Below are positions 22,292 to 30,803 of a DNA stretch of 63,702 nt, piece after piece. How positions within the stretch are numbered: position 1 is the stretch's first letter; each line of letters starts with the position of its first letter. Source of the stretch: a virus; IMG/VR virus record IMGVR_UViG_3300046500_000126, positions 1-63,702 of that record; one strand, 5' to 3'. The translations under genes and the position numbers were made by a program. The notes under the pieces were generated by a model that was not told the origin of the DNA, did no database searches, and worked only from the letters and a program-made list of their open reading frames with translations.

Positions 22292-22447
22292 CTACTTCTT
22301 ACGGCCTGATTTGGTTTTGGCTCCATACTTGCCACGGTCTGCGTTGTGGAATTCCTTTGCGACCTTCTGAGGCACCCCGCCATATCCGCCCTTTGTATGT
22401 GCCGCAATGGACATCAGTTTGCGCTGCTTTCCAGATTTGCTTGGCAT
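22292..22447 (-). CDS. DUF3008-like small basic protein (51 aa)
   Basis: AGGAGGTGACC precedes ATG 22447. MPSKSGKQRKLMSIAAHTKG followed by VPQKVAKEF matches the pattern of DUF3008 proteins (MPAKSxxQQRLM...VKKVAK), small basic proteins of phages and bacteria of unknown role. It starts a new transcript after the terminator at 22498-22530. Confidence 0.65.
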   Translation of the reverse strand: MPSKSGKQRKLMSIAAHTKGGYGGVPQKVAKEFHNADRGKYGAKTKSGRKK

Positions 22448-22497
22448 GGTCACCTCCTATGCTGAGGACCGCGAGCATATCGCAACCTATCGGCAGT

Positions 22498-22530
22498 AAA
22501 AAGCCCCGCATCTGGGGAGGATGCAGGGCT
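22498..22530 (-). terminator. Rho-independent terminator, leftward
   Basis: On the minus strand AGCCCTGCATC (22530-22520) pairs with GATGCGGGGCT (22512-22502), with one mismatch, followed by TTTTT. It lies downstream of the coiled-coil gene at 22723. Confidence 0.7.
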
Positions 22531-22647
22531 TGCCAGAATGTTTGAGTGTGGGCCGCGGTTACATGACCGTCTCCGTTGTCATTGCGGGGATATTCCCAAT
22601 CTTCGCTCCCATATGTATGCACACCCCACGCAAAGGTTCAACGCAGC

Positions 22648-22677
22648 AAAATGCCCCCGGCATGGGACCGGGGGCAT
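22648..22677 (-). terminator. Second leftward terminator hairpin
   Basis: ATGCCCCCGG and CCGGGGGCAT form a perfect 10-bp stem around a 7-base loop, followed by TTT on the minus strand. With the hairpin 120 bases further on it makes a double terminator. The stretch between them (22531-22650) holds no convincing gene. Confidence 0.65.
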
Positions 22678-22722
22678 CCGCATTCAGCGAGGGCCGGATT
22701 CGGTCGTTAATTCCCCGCCAAA

Positions 22723-23781
22723 TCAGGGCAGACTAGCCGGAACGGGCTTCTCGTCGGGGAAATCGGACGGCGGCTTGCTCGAGCCGTCATCGGCAACGCC
22801 CTTCTGAGCCGAGTTGCGATCGCGCTCCTCCTGCGCCTTGCGCTGCGCCTCAAGAGCGGCCTCGCGGCTGGCCTTCTCAGCCTCCGGAGATCCAGCCTGC
22901 GGCGTGCCGGCCGGCGCCAGATTGAGCGGATTTTCCTCGCGCGCAGCCTTCTCCGCATTCAGAGCGTCCTGCTGCTTCTGCGCTGCCTCGCGCTCCGCGT
23001 CGGTTGGCTCCTTCACGATGCCCGGGCCTTGGCTGATCGGCTGGCCATCATTGCCGAGGAGAGCGTCCTGGCTCGAATCGCCCAAGCCGGACTTGATCAG
23101 ATCGGCATTGTTCGCCGGTGCCTTGGCGTCCGGATCAAGGGGAACCACCTGCGAACTCGATGGCGAGTCCGGCATGGAGCCCGGCGCGCGTTGCGTGGTG
23201 CCGCCACCGCTCACAACGAAGCCACCAGCGGTTTCGATCGCGGCCGGCTGGTTGGGCTGGCCAGCATCGCCCTTGCCCCGGGCACCCGTCGGATCGGGAT
23301 CAAAGGCCATATTGGGCATCAGCGGCGCGCCGTCGCCGCGCGCGGTGCCGGGAAGCGGATCGGGCCGAGCACCTTCCGGATCGTCCGGGATCGGCTCCGC
23401 CTCGACCTTGGCCGGCGCCGGTTGGAGGCCATCCAGTTGACCGGACGAAGTATCGGCATTGGCCGGGACCGCATCCTTGAGCTCGTCATGCGTTTCCTTG
23501 GCCGCATCCAGTGCGTCGCCGGCGCTGGCCTGCGCATCATTCGCCTCGTCGAAGGCGTGCTGCAGAGCGTCCTTGTCTTCCACACTGAGTTCCTGGCGAA
23601 CCGGAATAGCATCCAGTTTTGCCTGCAGATCGGCCATCTTGGCCTCGGCGTCCTGCCGAGCAGCCAGCGCATCCGCCAACTGCTTGTCGCGGAGTTTATC
23701 GGCCTCTTTATCGGCCTTGATGTAGTCCTGCTGCGCGCGGATCTTCGCAACAGTATCGGCGACTTCTCGACTAATAGCCAT
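22723..23781 (-). CDS. Coiled-coil, low-complexity hypothetical protein (352 aa)
   Basis: Residues 1-110 form a long coiled coil (KLRDKQLADALAARQDAEAK). The rest is disordered, rich in Pro, Gly, Asp and Gln, with a second helical segment (EAEKASREAALEAQRKAQEE). The start follows CAGCAGGGAGACTATCCAA. It lies in the lysis/tail region and is followed by two terminators. A structural or assembly role is possible. Confidence 0.6.
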   Translation of the reverse strand: MAISREVADTVAKIRAQQDYIKADKEADKLRDKQLADALAARQDAEAKMADLQAKLDAIPVRQELSVEDKDALQHAFDEANDAQASAGDALDAAKETHDELKDAVPANADTSSGQLDGLQPAPAKVEAEPIPDDPEGARPDPLPGTARGDGAPLMPNMAFDPDPTGARGKGDAGQPNQPAAIETAGGFVVSGGGTTQRAPGSMPDSPSSSQVVPLDPDAKAPANNADLIKSGLGDSSQDALLGNDGQPISQGPGIVKEPTDAEREAAQKQQDALNAEKAAREENPLNLAPAGTPQAGSPEAEKASREAALEAQRKAQEERDRNSAQKGVADDGSSKPPSDFPDEKPVPASLP

Positions 23782-24262
23782 TTGGATAGTCTCCCTGCTG
23801 GGGTTGAATCGACAATTCGCTCTTTTGCGGATGCTCGCGCGAGAATAGTCCGTGATGCTCTAAGTAGGCAATGGCCTTTATCATGAGGCCGATGTCCCCG
23901 CCAAACTTGCCGATTGCGGTATTGCAGCACGTGCAAAGGAGGCCACGAACCGCCCCACTCGCATGATGATGATCAACAGCCAGACGTCTCGGCTTGCCAG
24001 TATGATGGCTTATCGCGGTCTCTGGTTTCCGGCAAATCGCGCATTTATATTTTTGCGCCGCGGCCATTTCTTCATATTGTCCCAAACTAAGCCCAAAAAG
24101 CTTCTTCAGATTGGAAGCGCGAAAATACTCTGGGTTTTCAACCTTCTGTTTACCGCGATAGCGCCGCTCGGCGTCTCTTACTTTCTCGCGGTAGCCCGGC
24201 TGAGTGCGCCGCGCCCGCTGCAGTTCATTGTGCCTCTCACGTTCAGCAGGCGTTCGCGCCAT
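23771..24262 (-). CDS. Endonuclease VII-type HNH nuclease
   Basis: Residues ~75-150 carry the recombination endonuclease VII motif: YKCAICRKPET, LAVDHHHASGAVRGLLCTCC and a helical end (KFGGDIGLMIKAIAYLEHH). The N-terminal half is basic (RYRGKQK) and probably binds DNA. Family members resolve branched DNA or act as homing enzymes. ATG 24262 has GAGGAATT before it; an in-frame ATG at 24307 lacks a site. Lying amid lysis genes, it is more likely a mobile endonuclease than the packaging resolvase. Confidence 0.75.
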   Translation of the reverse strand: MARTPAERERHNELQRARRTQPGYREKVRDAERRYRGKQKVENPEYFRASNLKKLFGLSLGQYEEMAAAQKYKCAICRKPETAISHHTGKPRRLAVDHHHASGAVRGLLCTCCNTAIGKFGGDIGLMIKAIAYLEHHGLFSREHPQKSELSIQPQQGDYPNGY

Positions 24263-24328
24263 AATTCCTCGCGAGAGTTGAGCGGATGAATATTCAGGCT
24301 TTAGCATGATGCGAGCGAAGCCGATAGA

Positions 24329-24493
24329 TTATATCCTGCCGGCCACCAATAGGATAATCAGAATTACAACCACAAGACCGAGGCCGCCACCCAAGTACGG
24401 GCCCCCGCCGTAGTAAGGCCCGCGGCCACCCCAACCTAGGCCACCGCCGAGCAACGCCAACACCAGAATGATAATCAGGATGGTAACGAGCAT
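24329..24493 (-). CDS. DUF3309-like small membrane protein (54 aa)
   Basis: Two hydrophobic helices (LVTILIIILVLALLGG and GLGLVVVILIILLVAGRI) flank a Gly/Tyr/Pro loop (GRGPYYGGGPYLGG), the layout of DUF3309 proteins common in rhizobial genomes. GGAGGCGTCCC precedes ATG 24493. It may have come from the host. Its position in the lysis region allows a holin-like role, not shown. Confidence 0.7.
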   Translation of the reverse strand: MLVTILIIILVLALLGGGLGWGGRGPYYGGGPYLGGGLGLVVVILIILLVAGRI

Positions 24494-24559
24494 GGGACGC
24501 CTCCGAGAACGAGGGCGATGCCCACGGAGAACGCCGCAAGTCTATTTGGGTTCCATCGC

Positions 24560-24973
24560 CTACAAGAACCGGAGCGACGACGCCCCCGCAGTATAAATCG
24601 CCATCGCCACCAGCGTCCAAATCCAAGGGGCGTTGCCATAGAGTGGCTTGGATATCTCGCGGATGGTGCATAGAAATCCCACCAATGCGATGACGGCCCC
24701 GAACGTCAGCCAGAACTGACTTAAATCAGCAGGGCTGGCCCCAGACATCCGCCAGCGCACTACCTCAGCCGACCGCACAGCCACCCCGAACGATGACGTC
24801 ATTACTGCGGTAGCAACCCGCATGCCGCGCGTGATCCGCTTCCGCCAACCCCAGCCCAAGACCTTCAAGGCGAACGTCTCATGGGCCAAATAAAACCCGC
24901 AAATGATCGTCAGTGCCCCGCCCGCAATGCCCCAGTTGCCGTTGAGAACTTCCAAAAGGAAGTTATTGCCCAT
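24560..24973 (-). CDS. Multi-pass membrane protein (137 aa), possible holin
   Basis: At least three hydrophobic segments (WGIAGGALTIICGFYLAH; LTFGAVIALVGFLCTI; WIWTLVAMAIYTAGASS) with a basic loop (GWRKRITRGMR). ATG 24973 lies inside the end of the gene before it. Holin candidates are usual here, near the endolysin, but the family is not recognised. Confidence 0.6.
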   Translation of the reverse strand: MGNNFLLEVLNGNWGIAGGALTIICGFYLAHETFALKVLGWGWRKRITRGMRVATAVMTSSFGVAVRSAEVVRWRMSGASPADLSQFWLTFGAVIALVGFLCTIREISKPLYGNAPWIWTLVAMAIYTAGASSLRFL

Positions 24974-25202
24974 TGGGCGGACCAAGAAATATCTTGGTCT
25001 CCTGCTCTACCTCAAAAGCCTGCGCTCGATCATGAGCCTCAACCATCGCCGCGAACGGATCGTCAGTTTCGATATATGGCTTGATTTGATCCAACAGACT
25101 TCGCGCTTTCACGGTCAATTCGGATGCAGCACGCATCGCGGCAGCGAACTTTTCGTCGCCGACACTCTGTTTACCATCACCTGGTAAAGCCATTGCGTTC
25201 AT
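24963..25202 (-). CDS. Small soluble hypothetical protein (79 aa)
   Basis: Helical and charged (KFAAAMRAASELTVKARSLL; AAMVEAHDRAQAFEVEQE). Starts by ATGA overlap with the membrane/coiled-coil gene. Part of the lysis-region operon. Unknown. Confidence 0.55.
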   Translation of the reverse strand: MNAMALPGDGKQSVGDEKFAAAMRAASELTVKARSLLDQIKPYIETDDPFAAMVEAHDRAQAFEVEQETKIFLGPPNGQ

Positions 25203-25465
25203 CGCCGTTTCGTCGTGTTGAATATGTCGACCACGGACTGCAGCAAAACCTTAAACTCTGTCATTGTGGTGATGCACTTCTCCGACAGAGCAGCTAATTT
25301 ATCGTCTTTCGCCGCTATAATGGCATCTTTCGCCGCAATCACCTTGTCTTTATCCGATAGCGAGTCCAGCAACCGGTTCCGATCCAATAAAAGCCAGCCG
25401 ATCACCAGCAACGCGAATACGAGAACGCCGCCCTTTTGAACCAGATCAATTGTCTCAGGCGACAT
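25199..25465 (-). CDS. Single-pass membrane protein with coiled coil (i-spanin-like)
   Basis: An N-terminal membrane helix (GGVLVFALLVIGWLLL, about 12-27) is followed by a coiled coil (DKDKVIAAKDAIIAAKDDK) and a C-terminal amphipathic part. This is the topology of an inner-membrane spanin. The lipoprotein at 25705 would be the outer-membrane partner. The reading rests on topology and neighbourhood; sequence identity to known spanins was not tested. Confidence 0.5.
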   Translation of the reverse strand: MSPETIDLVQKGGVLVFALLVIGWLLLDRNRLLDSLSDKDKVIAAKDAIIAAKDDKLAALSEKCITTMTEFKVLLQSVVDIFNTTKRR

Positions 25466-25480
25466 CTTAAACCCGGCCTA

Positions 25481-25708
25481 TCAGCCAGCCGGCGGCAGCG
25501 GAGAATTGAACTCGTCAAGGTCACGATCAGTCTGCGCGCGGATGGCGTCGATCTGCTCTTTGGTGACCTTGCCCGCCTTGGCATCTTCGGCCAATTTCTT
25601 CATCTGCTGTATGCGGTCGATCACATTCCCGCCGCCCTCGATGATAGAGGGAAGCGCCGATAGGCCCTTGGCGAGCATTCCGAGGATTTCTTGCGTGCTG
25701 ATCTTCAT
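25481..25708 (-). CDS. Small helical hypothetical protein (75 aa)
   Basis: All-helical and charged (IQQMKKLAEDAKAGKVTKEQ) with an N-terminal amphipathic segment. Lies between the lipoprotein and the spanin-like gene. Unknown. Confidence 0.55.
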   Translation of the reverse strand: MKISTQEILGMLAKGLSALPSIIEGGGNVIDRIQQMKKLAEDAKAGKVTKEQIDAIRAQTDRDLDEFNSPLPPAG

Positions 25709-26112
25709 GGCAGGCTCCCGACGTTCATTCCCACAGATGCAGCGGACGTTTTCAGGCTACCGTACAGGCCTACCAACTGGTTATAGGCCACCACCGCATT
25801 CACCTGATCATTATTGTCGACGAACGAGCGCAGCCGCGCGATCACCGGTTTTGCCTGTATTGTATACGGTTGAATAATCTCAATGTTCCTGCGGCAATTG
25901 ACGTCGGCGGTTCCCGCGATACACGCACGCCGATAGGTAAGCAGGATCTGCACGGCCGTATCAAAGCCGAGCTCAATCTGAGCCTCCATCGCCGGCGTAA
26001 CGGGGTTATTGATCGTCGCCGTGGCAAAATGGGCAACGTTCTGCAGCGTTTGAAGTTGCGCGCAGCCTCCGAGAGCGAGGACGACGGCCATAGATGCGAG
26101 AATGCGGCGCAA
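25705..26112 (-). CDS. Lipoprotein of the lysis region (o-spanin candidate)
   Basis: Signal peptide with lipobox: RILASMAVVLALGGC, lipid-modified Cys at 17. The mature 118 residues are helical with two further Cys (RRACIAGTADVNCRRN). The length is above that of classical Rz1 but within the range of lone outer-membrane spanins. Its place just after the holin-like and endolysin genes supports a role in outer-membrane disruption. Not shown by motif. Confidence 0.6.
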   Translation of the reverse strand: MRRILASMAVVLALGGCAQLQTLQNVAHFATATINNPVTPAMEAQIELGFDTAVQILLTYRRACIAGTADVNCRRNIEIIQPYTIQAKPVIARLRSFVDNNDQVNAVVAYNQLVGLYGSLKTSAASVGMNVGSLP

Positions 26113-26121
26113 GGAAACCTC

Positions 26122-26547
26122 CTATGTGGCGGGGATGATTTTGACGGAATCGGACGGCACGACAGATTCGGAAGGTGCTGCGGCCGCCGTGGCCTTGTCC
26201 GTGACGATGGCCTGCACCTCGGGGAGAGACACCGTGGCGGCGATCAATGCCTGCTTGGCGTCCTCCGTGGCCGGCTGGCTTTTGTCCGCAGCCAAAGCAT
26301 GGACCTGCGCAATCTGATTTGTCGGGCTAGCGCTATTCGCCGCCTTGATGCCGCCATACAGCACGCCCGCCGCCGCAATGACCTGCACCAGCGTATTAGC
26401 CGTCTCGCCGAGGCTCGAAATCAGGGCCGTGACCTGCTCCATCGAGACGCCCTTGGCCTGCAACCCGAAAATGGTCACTGCGACACCCGCCGCCGTAATG
26501 GCATGGCGAGACGCAGCGTCGATTTGTGCTTTAGTCGGCAACCACAT
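26122..26547 (-). CDS. Holin-like membrane protein of lysis cassette
   Basis: 141 residues. Two hydrophobic segments (AITAAGVAVTIFGLQAKG, about 17-34, and TLVQVIAAAGVLYGGIKAA, about 52-70) precede an Ala/Ser-rich soluble tail. Start MWLPTKAQIDAA. Proteins with this N terminus are frequent beside endolysins in rhizobial phages. That gives the holin-like call moderate support. Confidence 0.6.
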   Translation of the reverse strand: MWLPTKAQIDAASRHAITAAGVAVTIFGLQAKGVSMEQVTALISSLGETANTLVQVIAAAGVLYGGIKAANSASPTNQIAQVHALAADKSQPATEDAKQALIAATVSLPEVQAIVTDKATAAAAPSESVVPSDSVKIIPAT

Positions 26548-26561
26548 GATGCAATTCCCCT

Positions 26562-27350
26562 CTATGCCTCGTTGCGTGAAATCTTTCCGTCACTTTGTAC
26601 GATAGGAAGGCTGGAAAAGCCAATTTTGGCGGGAACCGGTACGCCAGCCGGCCACCAGAACCCCTTATTGAGCCTCGTCTTGGCAAATGGCTTGATATTG
26701 ACGGCATCGGACTGATTCCCGCCCAAAAGCATGACGTTGCCATGTTGATCTGCCCCGACCACCATTCCGATGTGACCACCACCGTTGCGCACCATCGGCG
26801 CAAAGGCACCGACCGCAGGCCCGACCAGTTTGACCGATGGCCACTGCCCGGCGAAGTCAAGCGCCCATAGTGATTCGGTGCCCTTGAGCCCGGCCCTCGT
26901 CAGGCAGTGGTTCGCAAAGAGCGCACACCAAGGAATCGAGTCGTGGGTATAGGTTTTGGCTATATCCCCGCCCTCGTCCTTCGCCCAATCAATGATGACG
27001 GAATTATCCTTGACGCCGATGGTTTCCTTGACGCCGATCAGTTTGAGCCCGGCCTGAAGCCAGAGCGGCCGTTCGACCTCGGCGATCGGCGCCGGCGGCA
27101 CTGACAATTCACCAGCCAAAGCCTTATCGATAGCCACCGCCGTATCGTTGCCCACCACTCCATCGACCGGATCACATCCGGCCCGCTTCTGGAAATCCTC
27201 CACCGCAGTATCGGTGCCGTTCCCAAAATATCCGGTGCCGCTGAGTTTGTAACCGAGCCGCGCAAGGGCCGTCTGTATCTCCTTGACCGTGGGGCCCGAC
27301 GACCCCAGCCGATAAACAGTCCCCTTGGGTATCATCGATGCGATAGACAT
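26562..27350 (-). CDS. Endolysin: peptidoglycan-binding plus NlpC/P60-like amidase (TIGR02594 type)
   Basis: Residues ~10-80 form a PG_binding_1 domain (LGSSGPTVKEIQTALARLGY). Residues ~95-235 form a TIGR02594-type cysteine peptidase with Cys 142 in IPWCALF, His 193 in GGGHIGMVVG and Asn 212 in LLGGNQ as probable catalytic triad. It would cut peptidoglycan at lysis. No signal peptide, so a holin is needed. I chose ATG 27350 because GGGAG lies 6 bases upstream; an in-frame ATG at 27374 would overlap the fibre gene. Confidence 0.85.
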   Translation of the reverse strand: MSIASMIPKGTVYRLGSSGPTVKEIQTALARLGYKLSGTGYFGNGTDTAVEDFQKRAGCDPVDGVVGNDTAVAIDKALAGELSVPPAPIAEVERPLWLQAGLKLIGVKETIGVKDNSVIIDWAKDEGGDIAKTYTHDSIPWCALFANHCLTRAGLKGTESLWALDFAGQWPSVKLVGPAVGAFAPMVRNGGGHIGMVVGADQHGNVMLLGGNQSDAVNIKPFAKTRLNKGFWWPAGVPVPAKIGFSSLPIVQSDGKISRNEA

Positions 27351-27360
27351 GACGCTCTCC

Positions 27361-28563
27361 CTATTGATCGCCAAAGCAAGCGAGATCGAATGCTATATCC
27401 TGCAATGCAAATGCCGTGCTGAGACCGATCACCGGCACCACTCCGGCAGCTTTGGTCGCTGTATCGACTCTGGCCGCGCCACCTGCCACCGCTAGGGCAA
27501 TCGTGCAGACATAAGAGGCAGAAGAGAATGACGTCGTTAAATTTACGGCATAAGTGCCAGTGCCGGAACGGGTCACGGACGTCACGTTATACGCCGAAAG
27601 GATCGTGCATGGAGAACCGCTGCAAGTAGATACGGATACGAACGCCTTGCTTGCACTTGGATGCCGCTGTTGAACCGAGGGAGTCACCGCCGTCGTCGTC
27701 GAGGTGGCAGTTTCCTGATCCGCAGCCGTGGAGGCCGTGACCGTGACGGTACCCGTGGTAGTGATCGGTCCACCGGTAGCGAGCCCCCCCGTGGCTACGT
27801 TCGTCACCGTTCCTGTGCCAGCGGCAACCCACGAAGGAACCCCAGAAGCATCCTCTTGCAGGATCCGCGTGCCAGTATTGTTGCCGGCCAAGCAGACCCA
27901 ATTCGTGCCGTTGTAATAGATCAGATCGCCCGCCCGGGTCGGCGGGCAGTTGTGCGCCGCATTCTGTAAACCCTGCTGCGTGCCGGAGCCGCTGCCACCT
28001 CGAGCCACGGCCAGCGTCCCAGTCCATCCGAGCGTGATTGAGGCGGCATTCACCAAGGCATTCGCAGGCGTCCCGCCGAGCGTCGCCGTCACGTTCGTAT
28101 CATCAGTTTTCGTCAGCGCAGCACCGGCACCCCACGCCGGACATGCCCCAACCCCGCCAGAACGTAAGACTTGGCCCGTAGCCACGTCCGCGATGCGCGA
28201 AAGCGTCGTGGTTCCCGTCGCGCAGATGATATCGCCCACCGCATAGACATTCAGGCCGGTCCCCCCGCCGACTACGCCAAGCAACTGATAGAGCGGATCC
28301 GCACCGGTGCCGGCCGAGACCCACGGCAGCCCAACCGTCGCACTCGGGGCAACGATCTGCCACCCAGACGCGCCGCGCTCAAGGATGGCTCCGCGTGTGG
28401 AACCGAGCGCCCGATCAATGATCGAGGTCAGAGTGGAGGACTGCGCTGGTGCGCGCGAGGCCCCGCTATTGCCCCACACCTGCCCGGCACCAAGCTGCGC
28501 CTGAGCAAGCGCCGATCCGGTCAGCACCAACCAAGCGAGACCAATGCCTAAGATTCGCCTCAT
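27361..28563 (-). CDS. Tail-fibre-like protein with Sec signal peptide (400 aa)
   Basis: Signal peptide RRILGIGLAWLVLTGSALAQ. The mature part is a typical fibre: Thr/Gly/Ala-rich beta repeats, segments such as LGWTGTLAVARGGSGSGTQQ and YYNGTNWVCLAGN, and a C-terminal beta domain with four Cys (STCSGSPCTILSA; ASYVCTIALA; DLACFGDQ). It lies 10 bases before the endolysin start. Fibre sequence plus signal peptide is the unusual point. Confidence 0.7.
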   Translation of the reverse strand: MRRILGIGLAWLVLTGSALAQAQLGAGQVWGNSGASRAPAQSSTLTSIIDRALGSTRGAILERGASGWQIVAPSATVGLPWVSAGTGADPLYQLLGVVGGGTGLNVYAVGDIICATGTTTLSRIADVATGQVLRSGGVGACPAWGAGAALTKTDDTNVTATLGGTPANALVNAASITLGWTGTLAVARGGSGSGTQQGLQNAAHNCPPTRAGDLIYYNGTNWVCLAGNNTGTRILQEDASGVPSWVAAGTGTVTNVATGGLATGGPITTTGTVTVTASTAADQETATSTTTAVTPSVQQRHPSASKAFVSVSTCSGSPCTILSAYNVTSVTRSGTGTYAVNLTTSFSSASYVCTIALAVAGGAARVDTATKAAGVVPVIGLSTAFALQDIAFDLACFGDQ

Positions 28564-28997
28564 GCCGACACCTCATAGCCATTGCCGGCCAGATTCGGAG
28601 TAAACGTCAACGACATGAAGTCGCTCGACATCGGATAGGTGGTCAACCCGTCAATTGTCTCAGCTCCTGACCGCAGAACCGATATCGCGTTGGTCGACGC
28701 ATTGCCGGTAATATCCTTGATCGTAACCGGGCGGCCGCTACGCGCCCCGGAGGCACCCATCTGGATTGATACGGGCCCGCCCGATGTGTCCACCTCCAAC
28801 AGATAATCCGTCGGCTGCACCGTATAGGGCGACATGGCAAACGTAACGGATTTAGGTATTACCGCCGCCGGGGATGAAGATGCCGTCTCAATCGCATGCT
28901 GCACGTCGATCGCAGTTATGCCGGGCGAGGGCGCATAGGATATATTCCGCGCCGCCGCGATCGGATTAATCCTCAGATCGGTTTGAACGACTGACAT
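28560..28997 (-). CDS. Fibre-associated beta protein without signal peptide (145 aa)
   Basis: ATG 28997 overlaps the preceding stop (TGATG). Beta-rich with VTIKDITGNASTNAISVL and GAETIDGLTTYPM, motifs that recur in phage fibre and baseplate proteins. No signal peptide, although both neighbours have one. Confidence 0.6.
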   Translation of the reverse strand: MSVVQTDLRINPIAAARNISYAPSPGITAIDVQHAIETASSSPAAVIPKSVTFAMSPYTVQPTDYLLEVDTSGGPVSIQMGASGARSGRPVTIKDITGNASTNAISVLRSGAETIDGLTTYPMSSDFMSLTFTPNLAGNGYEVSA

Positions 28998-30076
28998 CAC
29001 AGAATCCGCAGGTAGGGAATGAGACCGATCGTCGGTGGAATGAATGGCGTGGCAGCCCCGCTCGTATTGTTCGAGGTAGCTGTGCCGGCCGCCGTAACCG
29101 ACGAGTTAACAGTGATAACCGCGCCATTAGGCCACGCAGTCGCAAGTGTCCCGCCGGGTGTGTAGCTAAAAAGTACGGCCCCCGAGTTGGCACTGACCAG
29201 ATTTGCTGTGTTGGATGTGACCGTGACAGGAGATGTAATGCCTGTAGGCAATTGAGCCAATGAAATAGCCCGACTCTCCAACCCGTTCGCACAGGTTGCC
29301 CCGATCGACGTCATGGCAGTCCCACAGCCCGCGCTCGCGCTCGTTAAGCGATTGGCTGCCGAAGCGTTGAGCGTATCCAGCGCCGCCGCTACCCGCCCCC
29401 GCATATCGATGATGGCAAACTGTCCACCGGGACACGCACCACTCGCCGGAGAACCCTGCTGCACCCAATACGTCGCGTAAGTCGTCGTCGAGATGCACTG
29501 TCCGGAGGGAGCAACAAAATTACTGCTTGGCGCAGTCGGAGACGTCGACCACAGGATCCCACCGAGCGGTGTTCCCGTGTTCCCATATCCAGCCTCGAGC
29601 AGCCACGCGCTATTCGCCGCGCTAAACGCAACCCGATAGGGCGAACCAGCGACCAAAGTTCCGGCTGGTATCGTCGCTCCTGTAAGCCAGAGCGGATAGG
29701 TATTGCCGCCATCCACCTGCAACGTCGGCGCCGCGCCGCTATTCGCATGCGCGATGAACGAAATCATCTGACCGTTGGATGGGGTGGGGTTGACGCCCTC
29801 CGACGTCGCCAGAGCATAAGCAGTTGCCGTGCCGGTCGTCGTGTTCGTGGCGCTGATATCGTTCCGCCATGCGGCCAGAACCGCCATCATGGCCCTAGCG
29901 CTATCGTTGATTGACGAGGGGGCTTGGCCCTCGGACCAATTGATCGAAGGATCCGCCGTGGCATTGGTGGAGGCCGTAGTCGACCAAGACCAAATAGCCG
30001 CGCCCACAGGCTGCGCGCCAGCTGCAATGAGCAGGAGACCCGCAATAAATAGAAACTGCTTGATATTCCGGATCAT
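28997..30076 (-). CDS. Collar/tail-fibre protein with Sec signal peptide (359 aa)
   Basis: Residues 1-31 form a signal peptide (KQFLFIAGLLLIAAGAQPVG then AAIW). Directly after comes the standard N terminus of many tail fibres (WSTTASTNATADPSINWSEG and SINDSARAMMAVLAAWRNDI), and further on a collar-like segment (GGILWSTSPTAPS ... GQFAIIDMRGRVAAALD). In other phages this sequence starts at the protein N terminus, so the signal peptide looks added. GGGGTG before ATG 30076 and the upstream stop at 30078 fix the start. Confidence 0.8.
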   Translation of the reverse strand: MIRNIKQFLFIAGLLLIAAGAQPVGAAIWSWSTTASTNATADPSINWSEGQAPSSINDSARAMMAVLAAWRNDISATNTTTGTATAYALATSEGVNPTPSNGQMISFIAHANSGAAPTLQVDGGNTYPLWLTGATIPAGTLVAGSPYRVAFSAANSAWLLEAGYGNTGTPLGGILWSTSPTAPSSNFVAPSGQCISTTTYATYWVQQGSPASGACPGGQFAIIDMRGRVAAALDTLNASAANRLTSASAGCGTAMTSIGATCANGLESRAISLAQLPTGITSPVTVTSNTANLVSANSGAVLFSYTPGGTLATAWPNGAVITVNSSVTAAGTATSNNTSGAATPFIPPTIGLIPYLRIL

Positions 30077-30077
30077 T

Positions 30078-30803
30078 TTACACCCCGATTCCATAAGCCT
30101 TGGCCAGAGCCGCGGCGATCTGTTGTGATTGGCCCATCATTGGCTGGGGCATCTGGATATTTTGCAGCGGCGCATATTCAACCGCCTTTGGCGCGGCCGC
30201 TGGCGCGCCCTGTGCCGGGCCGGTCAGCGATGATGCCAGTTTGTCGAGGACGGACGGAGCCGACGCGCCAGGCTCCGCCGTCGGCGCATCCGAAACGGTC
30301 GACGTCGGGTTGATCGGGCTTACCGGATCTGAGGGGATCGCCTTGGACGCCAAGGCACCCACCGGCGCATCGACGCCGAGCAGCCTAGCCGCGTTCCCCA
30401 TGTGCCCGGTCATCTGGGAATTTACCTTATCCGCGACCGTGCCGGGGGCACCGCCGTTTGCCGCATCGCTGCGATTATAGAGGCCAGGCGAACCAGCATT
30501 GATCGTGGAATAGATATCCATAAGCCCCATCCCGGGCTTAACGCCGCGATCGCGCAGGAAACTCTCGACCGCCTGCATCTGCTCCGGAGCAGTCTGGCCT
30601 TCCTTCACTCCGTATTTAGCGCGCTCCTCGGGCCCGAATTGGATCAGACCTAGATAATTGCCGCCCTTGCCGCCCCAGAGGCTGGGATCGAACTTGCCGC
30701 CGGTTTCGTATGAGATGGCCGTCCCTATATGCAGGGGATCAACGCCGAGCCGCTTCGCAGATGCTATGATCGCGTCAGCAAGTTCGGGGTTCATGGAGGC
30801 CAT
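30078..30803 (-). CDS. Virion-associated transglycosylase-like protein (241 aa)
   Basis: Residues ~8-90 resemble a lysozyme/transglycosylase fold, with ISYETGGKFDPSLWG (candidate catalytic Glu in YETGG), NYLGLIQFGPEERAKYG and DRGVKPGMGLMDIY. The rest is Pro/Ala-rich and helical. Placed after the large ejection proteins, it probably helps DNA ejection by opening the cell wall. Start 30803, or 30794 as alternative. Confidence 0.65.
   Translation of the reverse strand: MASMNPELADAIIASAKRLGVDPLHIGTAISYETGGKFDPSLWGGKGGNYLGLIQFGPEERAKYGVKEGQTAPEQMQAVESFLRDRGVKPGMGLMDIYSTINAGSPGLYNRSDAANGGAPGTVADKVNSQMTGHMGNAARLLGVDAPVGALASKAIPSDPVSPINPTSTVSDAPTAEPGASAPSVLDKLASSLTGPAQGAPAAAPKAVEYAPLQNIQMPQPMMGQSQQIAAALAKAYGIGV

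Noticed and set aside
22299-22622. 107-codon leftward frame
   Set aside because: It runs through the terminator hairpin at 22502-22530 and the whole DUF3008-like gene in another frame.
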